Positions 28,353 through 37,451 of a stretch of DNA of 63,746 nucleotides are shown here, piece after piece (position 1 is the first letter of the stretch; each line of letters opens with the position of its first letter). The notes under the pieces were generated by a model. The model was given only the letters and a program-made list of their open reading frames with translations. It made no database searches and was not told the origin of the DNA. A program made the position numbers and the translations under genes. The DNA comes from Geobacteraceae bacterium (GTDB lineage: Bacteria; Desulfobacterota; Desulfuromonadia; Geobacterales; Geobacteraceae), in NCBI GenBank assembly GCA_024281055.1, contig JAMXLF010000090.1, forward strand, positions 1 to 63,746, in the 5' to 3' direction.

Positions 28353-28820
28353 ATGAAAGGGAACGAGAAAATCATCGAGCACCTGAACGCGCGGCTGGCA
28401 GAAGAGCTGACTGCCATCAACCAGTACATGGTTCATGCAGAGATGTGCGACAACTGGCAATACGAACGGCTCCACAAGGCAATCGAGAAACGGGCCATCG
28501 ACGAGATGAAGCATGCGGAGAAGCTCATTGCCCGCATTCTCTTCCTCGACGGTCGTCCCATCGTCAGCAATCTGAACAAGATCCACATCGGCGCAGAGGT
28601 GGCGAAGATGCATGAGAACGACCGCCTCGCCGAGGAGGAAGCCATCAAGGGGTACAACGAGAGCATCCGGCTGGCCGTCGAGGTGGGGGACAACGGCACC
28701 CGCGAGATCCTTGAGGGGATCCTCAAGGAGGAGGAGGACCACATCGACACCCTCGAAGCCCAGCTCGACCAGATCAAGCAGATGGGGATTGCGGGCTACC
28801 TTACGGAGCAGCTCGACTAA
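28353..28820 (+). CDS. bfr: Bacterioferritin
   Basis: The 155-residue ferritin-like four-helix protein keeps the bacterioferritin metal and haem ligands at canonical positions: Glu18, Glu51, His54, Glu94, Glu127 and His130 for the di-iron site, and Met52 for haem. It would assemble into a 24-mer cage that stores iron, in the cytoplasm. GGGAGG precedes the ATG, and a terminator follows, so it is monocistronic. No Fur box was recognised upstream. Confidence 0.95.
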   Translation: MKGNEKIIEHLNARLAEELTAINQYMVHAEMCDNWQYERLHKAIEKRAIDEMKHAEKLIARILFLDGRPIVSNLNKIHIGAEVAKMHENDRLAEEEAIKGYNESIRLAVEVGDNGTREILEGILKEEEDHIDTLEAQLDQIKQMGIAGYLTEQLD

Positions 28821-28844
28821 GAGAGCTGAATCGTCCGGTTCAAG

Positions 28845-28871
28845 AGGCCTGCGTCTGCAGGCCTTTTTTTT
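28845..28871 (+). terminator. Intrinsic terminator of bfr
   Basis: AGGCCTGC/GCAGGCCT stem with a 4-base loop and eight T. Confidence 0.92.
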
Positions 28872-28897
28872 CTCAGCACTGCATCGTCAAGGCAGGC

Positions 28898-29042
28898 TTA
28901 TTGCGGTTCCAGCTCGGGAAAGACGCGGAGCACCTCGCGCACCGTCTCCAGCTTGACGGCGGCGTTTTGGGCGCTAAGCTTAGTTCGTGCACGTGTGGTA
29001 TCCACCAGCCGTGCCTTTCGATCAGACAGGCCAAGAGAAGCT
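28898..29042 (-). pseudogene. Possible gene-end remnant
   Basis: On the minus strand an open frame without a convincing start reads ...AQNAAVKLETVREVLRVF and stops at 28898. Codon usage looks coding. It may be the 3' end of a lost gene or a very short ORF with a GTG start. The family was not recognised. Confidence 0.25.
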
Positions 29043-29044
29043 AA

Positions 29045-29527
29045 ATGTTCGTTGACCTATTTTCGGGAATAGCGCATCTCCAGAACCTTCACCCCCTCTT
29101 CGTGCACTTTCCCCTCGCCTTTCTCCCCGCTGCGTTCTTCTTCTACCTTGCTGCCCTCGTTCTCCGGAAGGAGTTCCTGGCGACCACGGCCTTCTGCCTT
29201 CTGCTCCTCGCGGCGGCGGCCGCCTTCTTCGCGGCGGGAACGGGGCTCACGGCCGAACCGGGGGTCCGGATCGCCCGTTCCGTCCGGGCCGGCCTGCTCC
29301 ATGACCACAAGGGACTGATGCTCGTGACAATGGCGTTCGCCATCATCCTCGCCACGTGGGCAACACTCGACCGCCCTTTTCCCCAAAAGGGGCGGCCGGT
29401 CTTTTTGCTCCTCTTCGTCGTCCTGCTCGGGGTCATGGCGTTCGGGGCGGATGACGGCGGCCGCCTGGTCTACGACTATAATGTGGGGGGGAGTGCCTGT
29501 CCGCAGCCCGTCGAACCCACGCGGTAG
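29045..29527 (+). CDS. DUF2231 membrane protein
   Basis: This 160-residue protein has four predicted membrane segments. The N-terminal HPLFVHFPLAFLPAAF is the hallmark of DUF2231 proteins; a conserved His in LLHDHKGL lies between segments 2 and 3. The histidines suggest a haem- or metal-linked membrane role, but the function is unknown. It is convergent with the DUF11 operon, with only 17 bp between the stop codons. Confidence 0.75.
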   Translation: MFVDLFSGIAHLQNLHPLFVHFPLAFLPAAFFFYLAALVLRKEFLATTAFCLLLLAAAAAFFAAGTGLTAEPGVRIARSVRAGLLHDHKGLMLVTMAFAIILATWATLDRPFPQKGRPVFLLLFVVLLGVMAFGADDGGRLVYDYNVGGSACPQPVEPTR

Positions 29528-29544
29528 CGCCACCGCCGGTGACT

Positions 29545-32500
29545 CTAGTCATGGGTAATCCAGTTTACTGCGTCGCGCACCGAGTTCTGGTCAAACTTGG
29601 CGCGGAAGCGGATGAATGGCCCCCGTGCGGTGTAGTTCGTTGCTGAAAAATCCTTGTCGGTAAAGCCGAGGAAGTTATAGCCGATGCTGACCCAGCTGTT
29701 CTGCACCACATTGTAGCCGACGGAAACACCCGAGCTGTAGCTGACCTGGTGTAATTGCCAGGAATGGAGAACGCTGCCCCGCAAGCCGATGTCCCATTCC
29801 TTGGTCAGGTCGTAGCGCCCCTCGATGCCGACCAGGTCGGTAAAGCCGCTGCAATTGACGCCATTGGCGTTTTCCATCACGTACTTGGCGCCGTATTGCA
29901 GGGAAATCTGCGTCTTCTTGTCGGGCCTGAAGTTGGCGTTCAGATTGTTGACGATACGCCGGCTGTTGAGGTCGGACACCGTTCCCGCCGTTGCGGTGTC
30001 CAATGTTACCGGGGTAACGGTGTTCAGCGCCGTCCCGGCCCGCAGCCGGTCGTAAATCAGGTCGAGCCGGTCCAGAATGATCCAGCGGGTGGCGAACGGC
30101 CGATAAACGAGCCCGAGGCGAAGATCGCCGTTTACCTTGCCGGAGCCGTCCGCGGCTTTCGTGTCGAAAGCCTGCAAACGGCTCGACCATGCCCATCCTT
30201 CCCGCGGTTCCCCGACGAAGGCGGTCTGAACTCCCCACTTGTCTTCCGAGTGGGCCTGACGGGTCTCCAGCCGCGTGCTCCAGTTCCAGGTCTTCTCTTT
30301 GTAAGTGGTCCCGAGCGAAATCGCGGTGAAGTCCTCTCCTCCCGACGCCGGCGGGACATTGACGTTGAACGTATAGTCCTTGATGTTTCGGACGGTCTGA
30401 CTCCGGTCCAGGCTGGCATCGGCGCTCCACTGCTCGGTCAGCTTCCAGGTCTGTTTCAGCCCGAACAGGGCGAAAAGCCGGTCTCCGTTTTCGTTCAGGT
30501 CCCGTTCCATGGAAGAGTTGAGCGATCCCCCCTGCCAGGGGGTGGACTTCATGCCGAGACGGGTTGTGTTGGTATCCTTGCCCTGACCGTAGGTGAATTC
30601 CTGGTTGGCGAACAGGGTGAGCTTTTCGCTCACTTTATAATCGGCACCCACGGTGGTACGGGTCGGGAAGTCGGTGTTGGCGTTATTGCCGATGGACTGG
30701 TCGTGGTCGACGTGGAGGGTCAGCTTCTTGTTCAGGGTGAGCCAGCTCCCTCCCATGGTCAGCTGCTCCGACGTCTTGGTGCTGCCATCCCCCAGGTGAT
30801 CGCTGGCGTAGCGCACTCCCAGCCGGGCACTGTATTGCAGGTCGGTATAGACGAACTTGCTCTCGATCAGGTCACGGACGCTGTTGTCGGCCACGTTGAG
30901 GTTATACTGGCGGTAGGCCTGGCCGGTCACGCTGATGGAGTCTGCCAGGCGGTACGCAGTGTCGAAGCCCATCTTGCGGGTTCCGGACTCGCTCTGGTTC
31001 TGCTGGCCGAGGCCGAACCCGGGGTCGAGCTGCCGGTAATAGATCGTGCCGTCCAGGTTCGAGGAGCGATGTGCGAGTTCCGCGAGATAGGCATTTCCCT
31101 CCCTGTAGTCCCCTGCAATGTCCGAATCGGTCCGGGCGAGCTCGGCTCTGACCTTGGTGGCACTGTTTATCTGCCATGAGCCGTCCAGACCGTAACTGTT
31201 CGCCTGGCCGGTGACCTGTCCTTCGTGGATGTAAGTAAAGCCGGTCTTTACGGTTTCATCGAGGAACTTGGCCCCCACCCTGCCGCCGGCGTTCAGGGAA
31301 TTCGAGCCCGCGTCACGGGTCTCGTAGTCGACGACGATGTAAATCGGATTGAAGTTTTCATCCCTGCTGTTGATCGGCATCTTGAAGAAAAGGGTGCCGC
31401 TGTCGGTATCGATGGTGTAGTCGAGGTACCGGGACAGGGGCTGGGACGAGATGATCACCTCGCTGCGGAACCGGTCTCTGACCTCAATGGTAATCTTGTC
31501 CGAGTTCTGCACGATGTTCCGGTGCGACAGGTGGTAGAGGCCCGACGTGCCGTCGCCGCGGATCTCGTCCCTGACAAAGGCCTGGCCGGTTTCGCTGGCG
31601 AAGACGTTGTATTCGAACCTCTTCCCATGGTACTCCGATTTGAACCCGGTCAGGCTGCGGCTGTAGCGGGAGAGCTCGGTAACCGTCAGGCCGGTGTCGA
31701 AGTCCCCGAACATGGCGTAGAACTGTTCCCGTTCGATTTTCAAGTAAAGGGTTTTCGAGCTGGCTGCGTCGTACATCTGCTGGGTGCCGTCGCCGTAGAG
31801 GGTGTAAAAGGCGTTCGGGTCGACGGTCTGGAACAAGCTGTTACCGACGTCGGTCGTCCTTTTTGCGGAATCGTAGGCCATGGTCAGGAGCCACTTCCCC
31901 TGGATCGACCCCTTGGCGTAGAAGGCCAGCCGGCCGTTTTCATAGAGGTGCTCGTCGCCGCCGGCCGCGGTGAAGTCCTCGATGTGACCGGAGACGGCAT
32001 TATAACCCGCCGTTCCTTCGGCAAGTCCGACGAGGATCCAGTCGCGCTGCTGGGGAACCAGCCAGGCGCGGTACTGTTCGTCCCGATTGGCCATCGGAAT
32101 GGTTACCGCGACTTCGCCTGTCCGGTTGGTGGGCTGAAGCTGGATGAGCACCACTCCCTCTTTGCCGACGACATACTTGGTTGCCGCGTCGTCTTTGAGG
32201 GCGACTTCGTTCATCTTGGGCTGGTCGAGGTCCTTATACGCTTCATACGGTGAAGAAATCGTGTATTTCCCGGTCATGCCGGGCCGGGCGGGGAAGTCGT
32301 CCTTGTCGAACAGGCGAAGGGCGATTACCGGCGGTTTTTTGCCGTCGGCGACGAGGCGGGAAAGCTCCGGCACCAGTTCCGCCCTGACGGGTGAGGTCGA
32401 GACGTGCAGGACCCGTTCCAGCGTGATCTTCTCGGTGCTCCCCTGCTGCTGGATCTGCGCGACGATCCGGTTGTCTCCTTCCTTCAGATGGATGCCACGC

Positions 32501-35500
32501 CAGTAGGTGACGGCTACGGCTCCGCTGCGCTGCTTGATGACCTTTTCCAGGAGAATGGGATCCACCGCCTCGCCGTTCGCCATCAGCTCCACCTTGTCGG
32601 TGGGGAGATGTCTGATAGCGATATGGGTGCTGGGCACGGGGGGGAAGTACGTCGGTGGCGGCCACACCCAATCCCGGCCGGGCTGGACAGTTTCGATCCA
32701 GGCCTCGTCAAATGCCGGCAATTTTTCGTCATCCTCTTGAGGTGCCGTCGCCGGTTCCTGGCCATTGGCAGGCTGAGCCGTTGACGATGCCGTTCCAGCC
32801 GCCGCGGTGTCCTGAGGCGGGTCTGTTGCATCTTCCTGCGGTTCCGCCGGGGTCCCGGTCCCGGGCGTTGCCGTTGCTGCCAGTGCAGGTGATGGAAGCG
32901 GCGGCGGTGTGGGGAGTTCCGCCTTTTGGACGCCACTCTGTTCTTTTACCATTTCGAGATGGGTTGATTCGACTACCTTCTCTGGCTGGAGCTTGACTTC
33001 CACCCGCCGGTTGAGCGCCCGTCCCTCCGGGGTCTTGTTGTCGGCTGCCGGCATGGTATTTCCCATGCCGGTAACCGTCAAAATCTCCGGCTGGAGATGG
33101 AGCGCTTCGATCAGGTAGCGGCTGACGCTTTCGGCGCGGGCCAGGGAAAGTGCATCGTTGTCCGGATAGATGTTGCGGCTGCGGGACGCGATCCGGACGC
33201 TGTCCGCGTGGCCGGTGACCGTCCCCGCTTCAATTTCCACACCGGTCAATCGTGCTCCCAGGGCATCGATCATGCTTTTGTCGTCGTTGCTCAATGCGGC
33301 GCCGAAGGAGGGGAAATGAGGCTGCAGGATCAGCTCCGGCAGCCGTATGCGGCTCTCCTCCCGAACGCGCCGCAACAGGTTCTCGGCGGTCGGCGCAGGC
33401 TGGCCGGCGACGGCAAGTGCGGCGACGTCGAGCGTTGTCCTGGTCAGCAGCTCCCCCGGTTTGCCGTCACGGGACAGGGTTGCACGGAGACGCAGCTCTC
33501 CGCTCCAATCGCCGCTGCGGTTGCCGAGAGGATAGATCAGGCGGGCGCCTTGGATTGAAGGGTCGGCAAGAGGCGCGCCATCTAGCTGGCTGCTGTTTGC
33601 CGAATAGGTCACCCCTTCGGGAAGAGTCATGATGAGGCTGGTTGCGCTTTGCCCCATCCGTTTTCCCCGCAGCACTACCTGATAGGAGATGGTCTCGTTC
33701 TGCAGGGAGCTGTTCAATTCGAGGCTCACTTCCCCTTTGGCCTGTGGGGCAGGGGAAAGGTCTCCGGTCGTGACCGCTTTCGTGCCGGCAGGGGCCGCCG
33801 TTGCCGCGGGCGACGCCGCTTTGACCGGTGACGGCCCAATGACGCGGAAATCGGTGCGCCAGAGGGTTCCTCCCTGAAGGTCCACGAACTGGGAAAAGGC
33901 TCTGCCGGCAAAGCGATCGTTTTCCTCACAGGCGATGACCTGGTAGCCTTCCGGCAGGGAGTCGACGTCAAGCTGGACCACGTGGGTTCCCGGAAGCACG
34001 TTCTCGAAATGGAACATCCCTTTCTTGTCGGTTACGACATAGGTGCCGTTTTCGAGGAAGATCCTGGCCCCTCCGACCCCGCTTCCTTCCGTTCCGCAGG
34101 GACCGGCGGTCACGGTCCCCATCAGGAAGGAGCGGCTGCTGAAGAAGTCTTGGGTGATCTGCACGGAGGCGGTGGCGTTATTCGACCTGATCCCTCCTCC
34201 CTGCGCGTACGCCAGGTTGATGACGGTCCCCGGCTGGACGCCGACGCCCACCTCGGTTACATAGCTGATCTGGATGGTCGCGCTCGGTTGCATATCGCCG
34301 ACGGGGATCTGGAGAACGGCGCCGTCCGGCGAAATGAGCGGATTGGCTGCTACCAGGCCGTTAAGGCGGAGGGAGCCCTGGCGGTACCGCAGACCCGGCG
34401 GGAGGACATCCGTGACGACTACACCGGTGGTGACCTGGTTTGGATTGACGTTTGTCACCTGCAGGAGGAAGGGGACGAAATCGCCGACCGCGGCCGTGGT
34501 TTTCCCGGCGAGCTTTTGTATCCAGAGCCCCTTGGCCATGGGATCAACCGGGATGTCGACCCGCACGATCGGTCCCGGGTTGACCGTGAACGTCTCCCCG
34601 CGCGATGCGGGCGAGAGGTTGAAAGGTTCGCCCGCGAGGGATTGGAGTATACTGTCGGGCACGCTGGATGGAGCCTGGTAGTTGGCCGGCGGGGTAATTT
34701 TCAGCCGGTAGCTGCCCGGAGGTATGAGCGGAAACCGGTAGGCTCCCGGCGGGAAGTCGTAGTGCCTGCCGCTCGAATCGATTGCCGTGGCGCCGGTGGT
34801 GACGGTGGCCGGGAAGATGCTCACCCCGTCGTCGCCCAGCACAGTGGCCGGATTGCCCGTTGCGTCCAGCAGGGTTACCGTGGCGCCGTTCACCGGCAGA
34901 CCCGAGGTGCTGTCGAAAACCCGGCCGGTCGGGTCGACCAGCGCCGAAGCGGTCAGCACGATCGAGCGGTCCGAAGCTTCCTGATAACTTGCCACAAGCT
35001 GCGCGGAGTCGGTTGCCGACAGCCTGCCGTCATAGAGGATGGGCGTGGCGGTCTGCGGGACGGTCTGGATATACCCGGCGAAGACGCCGGTGTTCGGGCC
35101 GGTTTCGACGAGCCGCAGGACCTCTTTGTCCCCCGAGGAGGAGGTGGTCTCCACCGTGATCGTGTCAACAGCGGTGGGGTTCGCATTCGCGGCAAGGTCC
35201 GTGACCACGATGAACACCGGCTCGCCGGCATGGAAGTAAGGGGTGCTCCGTAGCGGTAGCGGCGCACCGAGATCGAGGGGCGGATACCCCGGCCCGACGG
35301 GAGGGGGAAGGGGGGTGAATGGGCCGGTGGGGTTGCCGCTGGGGCTGAAGGCAGTGCCACCCACCGGCAGCGAGAGATCTGCAGGGGCACCGCCGGCGTA
35401 GCGGTACAGGGCGATGGTTGCCGGGACTGCCGGGGCCTTGACGATGATGGTGTCGATGTTGGACGGGACGACCTGCGGCAGATCATGGCTGGTAAAGGCC

Positions 35501-35706
35501 GCCTGGGCCTGGTTGGTGATCAGGGTGCCGGGAGGAGTCGCCCCCGCGGCGTGGAAGGGAATCGCAAGAACGGCCGCCAGGGCCAGGATGGCGCAGACAA
35601 GCAGCAGACGCAGCACGGCCGGGCGCTCTCCGCCGGTTGCGGGAGAGCATGCTGCCTGTGCAGGCGGGAGATCGGCTCTCCCATATGTCAGTCTGTTATG
35701 CGTCAT
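29545..35706 (-). CDS. Giant DUF11-OmpA-beta-barrel outer-membrane protein (2053 residues)
   Basis: Predicted order: a hydrophobic signal near residues 31-56 after a longer basic N-terminus; beta-rich Ig-like domains; a DUF11/conserved-repeat module (about 390-520, WIQKLAGKTTAAVGDFVPF); a carboxypeptidase-regulatory-like or SdrD-B-like domain (about 530-620); an OmpA peptidoglycan-binding domain (about 795-905, VTGHADSVRI, NRRVEVKL); and a Pro/Ala/Gln linker. After about residue 1290 come many alternating amphipathic strands ending VSIGYNFLGF..., consistent with an outer-membrane barrel. It would tie surface DUF11 proteins to outer membrane and peptidoglycan. It is the last gene of the operon and follows a strong hairpin. 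I know no named homologue. The exact start is uncertain. Confidence 0.78.
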   Translation of the reverse strand: MTHNRLTYGRADLPPAQAACSPATGGERPAVLRLLLVCAILALAAVLAIPFHAAGATPPGTLITNQAQAAFTSHDLPQVVPSNIDTIIVKAPAVPATIALYRYAGGAPADLSLPVGGTAFSPSGNPTGPFTPLPPPVGPGYPPLDLGAPLPLRSTPYFHAGEPVFIVVTDLAANANPTAVDTITVETTSSSGDKEVLRLVETGPNTGVFAGYIQTVPQTATPILYDGRLSATDSAQLVASYQEASDRSIVLTASALVDPTGRVFDSTSGLPVNGATVTLLDATGNPATVLGDDGVSIFPATVTTGATAIDSSGRHYDFPPGAYRFPLIPPGSYRLKITPPANYQAPSSVPDSILQSLAGEPFNLSPASRGETFTVNPGPIVRVDIPVDPMAKGLWIQKLAGKTTAAVGDFVPFLLQVTNVNPNQVTTGVVVTDVLPPGLRYRQGSLRLNGLVAANPLISPDGAVLQIPVGDMQPSATIQISYVTEVGVGVQPGTVINLAYAQGGGIRSNNATASVQITQDFFSSRSFLMGTVTAGPCGTEGSGVGGARIFLENGTYVVTDKKGMFHFENVLPGTHVVQLDVDSLPEGYQVIACEENDRFAGRAFSQFVDLQGGTLWRTDFRVIGPSPVKAASPAATAAPAGTKAVTTGDLSPAPQAKGEVSLELNSSLQNETISYQVVLRGKRMGQSATSLIMTLPEGVTYSANSSQLDGAPLADPSIQGARLIYPLGNRSGDWSGELRLRATLSRDGKPGELLTRTTLDVAALAVAGQPAPTAENLLRRVREESRIRLPELILQPHFPSFGAALSNDDKSMIDALGARLTGVEIEAGTVTGHADSVRIASRSRNIYPDNDALSLARAESVSRYLIEALHLQPEILTVTGMGNTMPAADNKTPEGRALNRRVEVKLQPEKVVESTHLEMVKEQSGVQKAELPTPPPLPSPALAATATPGTGTPAEPQEDATDPPQDTAAAGTASSTAQPANGQEPATAPQEDDEKLPAFDEAWIETVQPGRDWVWPPPTYFPPVPSTHIAIRHLPTDKVELMANGEAVDPILLEKVIKQRSGAVAVTYWRGIHLKEGDNRIVAQIQQQGSTEKITLERVLHVSTSPVRAELVPELSRLVADGKKPPVIALRLFDKDDFPARPGMTGKYTISSPYEAYKDLDQPKMNEVALKDDAATKYVVGKEGVVLIQLQPTNRTGEVAVTIPMANRDEQYRAWLVPQQRDWILVGLAEGTAGYNAVSGHIEDFTAAGGDEHLYENGRLAFYAKGSIQGKWLLTMAYDSAKRTTDVGNSLFQTVDPNAFYTLYGDGTQQMYDAASSKTLYLKIEREQFYAMFGDFDTGLTVTELSRYSRSLTGFKSEYHGKRFEYNVFASETGQAFVRDEIRGDGTSGLYHLSHRNIVQNSDKITIEVRDRFRSEVIISSQPLSRYLDYTIDTDSGTLFFKMPINSRDENFNPIYIVVDYETRDAGSNSLNAGGRVGAKFLDETVKTGFTYIHEGQVTGQANSYGLDGSWQINSATKVRAELARTDSDIAGDYREGNAYLAELAHRSSNLDGTIYYRQLDPGFGLGQQNQSESGTRKMGFDTAYRLADSISVTGQAYRQYNLNVADNSVRDLIESKFVYTDLQYSARLGVRYASDHLGDGSTKTSEQLTMGGSWLTLNKKLTLHVDHDQSIGNNANTDFPTRTTVGADYKVSEKLTLFANQEFTYGQGKDTNTTRLGMKSTPWQGGSLNSSMERDLNENGDRLFALFGLKQTWKLTEQWSADASLDRSQTVRNIKDYTFNVNVPPASGGEDFTAISLGTTYKEKTWNWSTRLETRQAHSEDKWGVQTAFVGEPREGWAWSSRLQAFDTKAADGSGKVNGDLRLGLVYRPFATRWIILDRLDLIYDRLRAGTALNTVTPVTLDTATAGTVSDLNSRRIVNNLNANFRPDKKTQISLQYGAKYVMENANGVNCSGFTDLVGIEGRYDLTKEWDIGLRGSVLHSWQLHQVSYSSGVSVGYNVVQNSWVSIGYNFLGFTDKDFSATNYTARGPFIRFRAKFDQNSVRDAVNWITHD

Positions 35707-35727
35707 CCGTCCTGCCCGAGATGGGTG

Positions 35728-35758
35728 CCAAGCCCCGCAGGCATCCTGCGGGGCTTGG
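35728..35758 (-). other. Perfect 14-bp hairpin between DUF11 genes
   Basis: CCAAGCCCCGCAGG and its exact complement are separated by a 3-base loop. There is no T-run on either side, so it is not a standard intrinsic terminator. It may block exonucleases, or cause partial termination or pausing, before the 2053-residue gene. Confidence 0.8.
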
Positions 35759-35767
35759 CCGGCCTTC

Positions 35768-36808
35768 CTAGTTGATCGTCACGTCATACTTCAGATACAT
35801 CTTCCCACCAGAACCGTTGATGGTGCCGAAGATCACCGTGAGGGTCGGTGCGACATACGACCCGGCGGGCACGGCGGTCCAGGTTGCATTGTCCGGGCTC
35901 GTCCAGGCGTTGACATACGTGACCGAAGCAGTGGGGAGGCTGTCGGTGATGGTGACGCCATTGGCTGCTATGCTCCCGGCATTTTGAACCGTTACCAGGT
36001 ACTCGACGGTCGCGCCCGGGATGTTCTTGGGATTGGTGGTGAGGTTAACGGGATCGCTTATGGTCGTGGCATTCTTGGTGATGCTGAGCACGGGCGCCAA
36101 AACCTTGAAGGCGTCACGATCGGCGCCGATGCCGTCATTCTTCGAATCGTCGTTGTAGGCATCTTTGTCGTCGGCGAGGACGTTGTACACATTGACGGTT
36201 GCGCCGTAGTGGTTGGAGGTGTCGAGCAGGTTGTTGGTGATCACCGTGGTGCCGTCCTCGTAAACCGCCTGGGCCTTGAGGGCATAGGCGAGGATATCGC
36301 CGTCAGCCAGGGAAAGGGGGAGGTTGTCGACGATGATGTAGACGGTTGTCGGAGTATCCGGGACGAGGCTTGCGACGACCTGCGAGCTCTTGGCAAGGTC
36401 CGTATAGGCGCCTGCGGACGCCGTGGTCTTGTTGGAGAGGTTGTTGGGAGCGGCAAAGGGGGTGGTCGAGCTGGCCGCCAGGTCGACGGAGGACAGCTTG
36501 AAGCTCATCTTCGAGTTACCGGTGTTCGTGATGGTGAATTTCAGGGAGGCTGTAGCCTGCCCCGGGTTAATGGTGACGATCGCCCCGTCCGCATGGCTGA
36601 CCGTGAGGTTGATCTTACGGTCGACGGTAAAGCTTGCCGAATTGGATTGTGAGGTCTGGCCCACGCCCCCAACCGTGTAATTGAGGGTGGCGGTGTTGGT
36701 GACGGTGGTGCCAGCGGCCGTTCCGCCAGCGTGGGCTTTTTCGGCCGTGCCGAGGGCCAGGAGCCCCAGGACGAGTACTGCCGCGGTTTGCTTGAGCATC
36801 GATTTCAT
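35768..36808 (-). CDS. Secreted DUF11-domain protein (346 residues)
   Basis: The start chosen is the ATG six bases after AAGGAG (MKSMLKQTAAVLVLGLLALG), giving a clear signal peptide ending near AHA. The N-terminal domain begins GTAAGTTVTNTATLNYTVGG, a pattern shared with the 325-residue neighbour. The C-terminal DUF11 module (ITKNATTISDPVNLTTNPKN, then IPGATVEYLVTVQNAGS) ends YDVTIN. It is probably an extracytoplasmic Ig-fold structural protein. It precedes the giant outer-membrane protein gene. Confidence 0.78.
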   Translation of the reverse strand: MKSMLKQTAAVLVLGLLALGTAEKAHAGGTAAGTTVTNTATLNYTVGGVGQTSQSNSASFTVDRKINLTVSHADGAIVTINPGQATASLKFTITNTGNSKMSFKLSSVDLAASSTTPFAAPNNLSNKTTASAGAYTDLAKSSQVVASLVPDTPTTVYIIVDNLPLSLADGDILAYALKAQAVYEDGTTVITNNLLDTSNHYGATVNVYNVLADDKDAYNDDSKNDGIGADRDAFKVLAPVLSITKNATTISDPVNLTTNPKNIPGATVEYLVTVQNAGSIAANGVTITDSLPTASVTYVNAWTSPDNATWTAVPAGSYVAPTLTVIFGTINGSGGKMYLKYDVTIN

Positions 36809-36942
36809 TTTCGTCTCCTTTTCATGTGTGTGCATCTCGGTTAGTGGTTAATCCTCGTGGTCATTTCCTCGTGTGCGTCGTTTTCCGAAATCATCTCCTT
36901 TCCGTGCGAGTTGTTTATCCCGATAGTCGATGGGTTTTTAGG

Positions 36943-37434
36943 TTACTTGAGCCGTGCCTTGAACCCCACGTCCCCCTCTTTTCCCGGCGGGAGGGGGCTG
37001 GTGAAGGTCCAGCGGATATTGGTGTACTCGTCGGCCCGGGCGGGCCGTTTTTTCCCCTTGACGGTCTTGGTCAGGTTGGCCGGCAGATCGAAGGTCTTCC
37101 CCTTGTCGACGGAAAAGGTGATCGTCGTCCCCGCGCCGAACGCGCTCCCGTCGACGTAGACCATATGCTGGGGCACGGGATTGGTGATGGCCGCTTCCTC
37201 GGCCGGCGTGCTCCCCGTGTTCGTGTAATGGTTGGTAAAGAGGACCACTTCGCCGGGGAGGGCTTTTTCCACCGGTACGAGCTTTGCCTCCTTTTTGCCG
37301 TCCCTGGTGACGGTGACCTCTTTTTCCGCCTTGCTGACGAGCTTGAGGGAATTATCTGCGGCCAGGCCGCTGGTAGCGCAGACGGCCAGGAGCAGGAGGG
37401 CGGCGGCGATTTTTTTCATGGACAGGTGATTCAT
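36943..37434 (-). CDS. Small secreted DUF11-like protein (163 residues)
   Basis: A signal peptide (MKKIAAALLLLAVCATSGLA) is followed by one DUF11-like Ig domain: VEKALPGEVVLFTNHYTNTG, then ITNPVPQHMVYVDGS and IRWTFTSPLPPGKEGDVGF. It ends FKARLK and so lacks the Ile-Asn ending of its neighbours. AAGGAG precedes the ATG, and it follows the 325-residue gene by 17 bp. It is a probable minor component of the same surface structure. Confidence 0.75.
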   Translation of the reverse strand: MNHLSMKKIAAALLLLAVCATSGLAADNSLKLVSKAEKEVTVTRDGKKEAKLVPVEKALPGEVVLFTNHYTNTGSTPAEEAAITNPVPQHMVYVDGSAFGAGTTITFSVDKGKTFDLPANLTKTVKGKKRPARADEYTNIRWTFTSPLPPGKEGDVGFKARLK

Positions 37435-37451
37435 TACGGCTCCTTTCTTGT

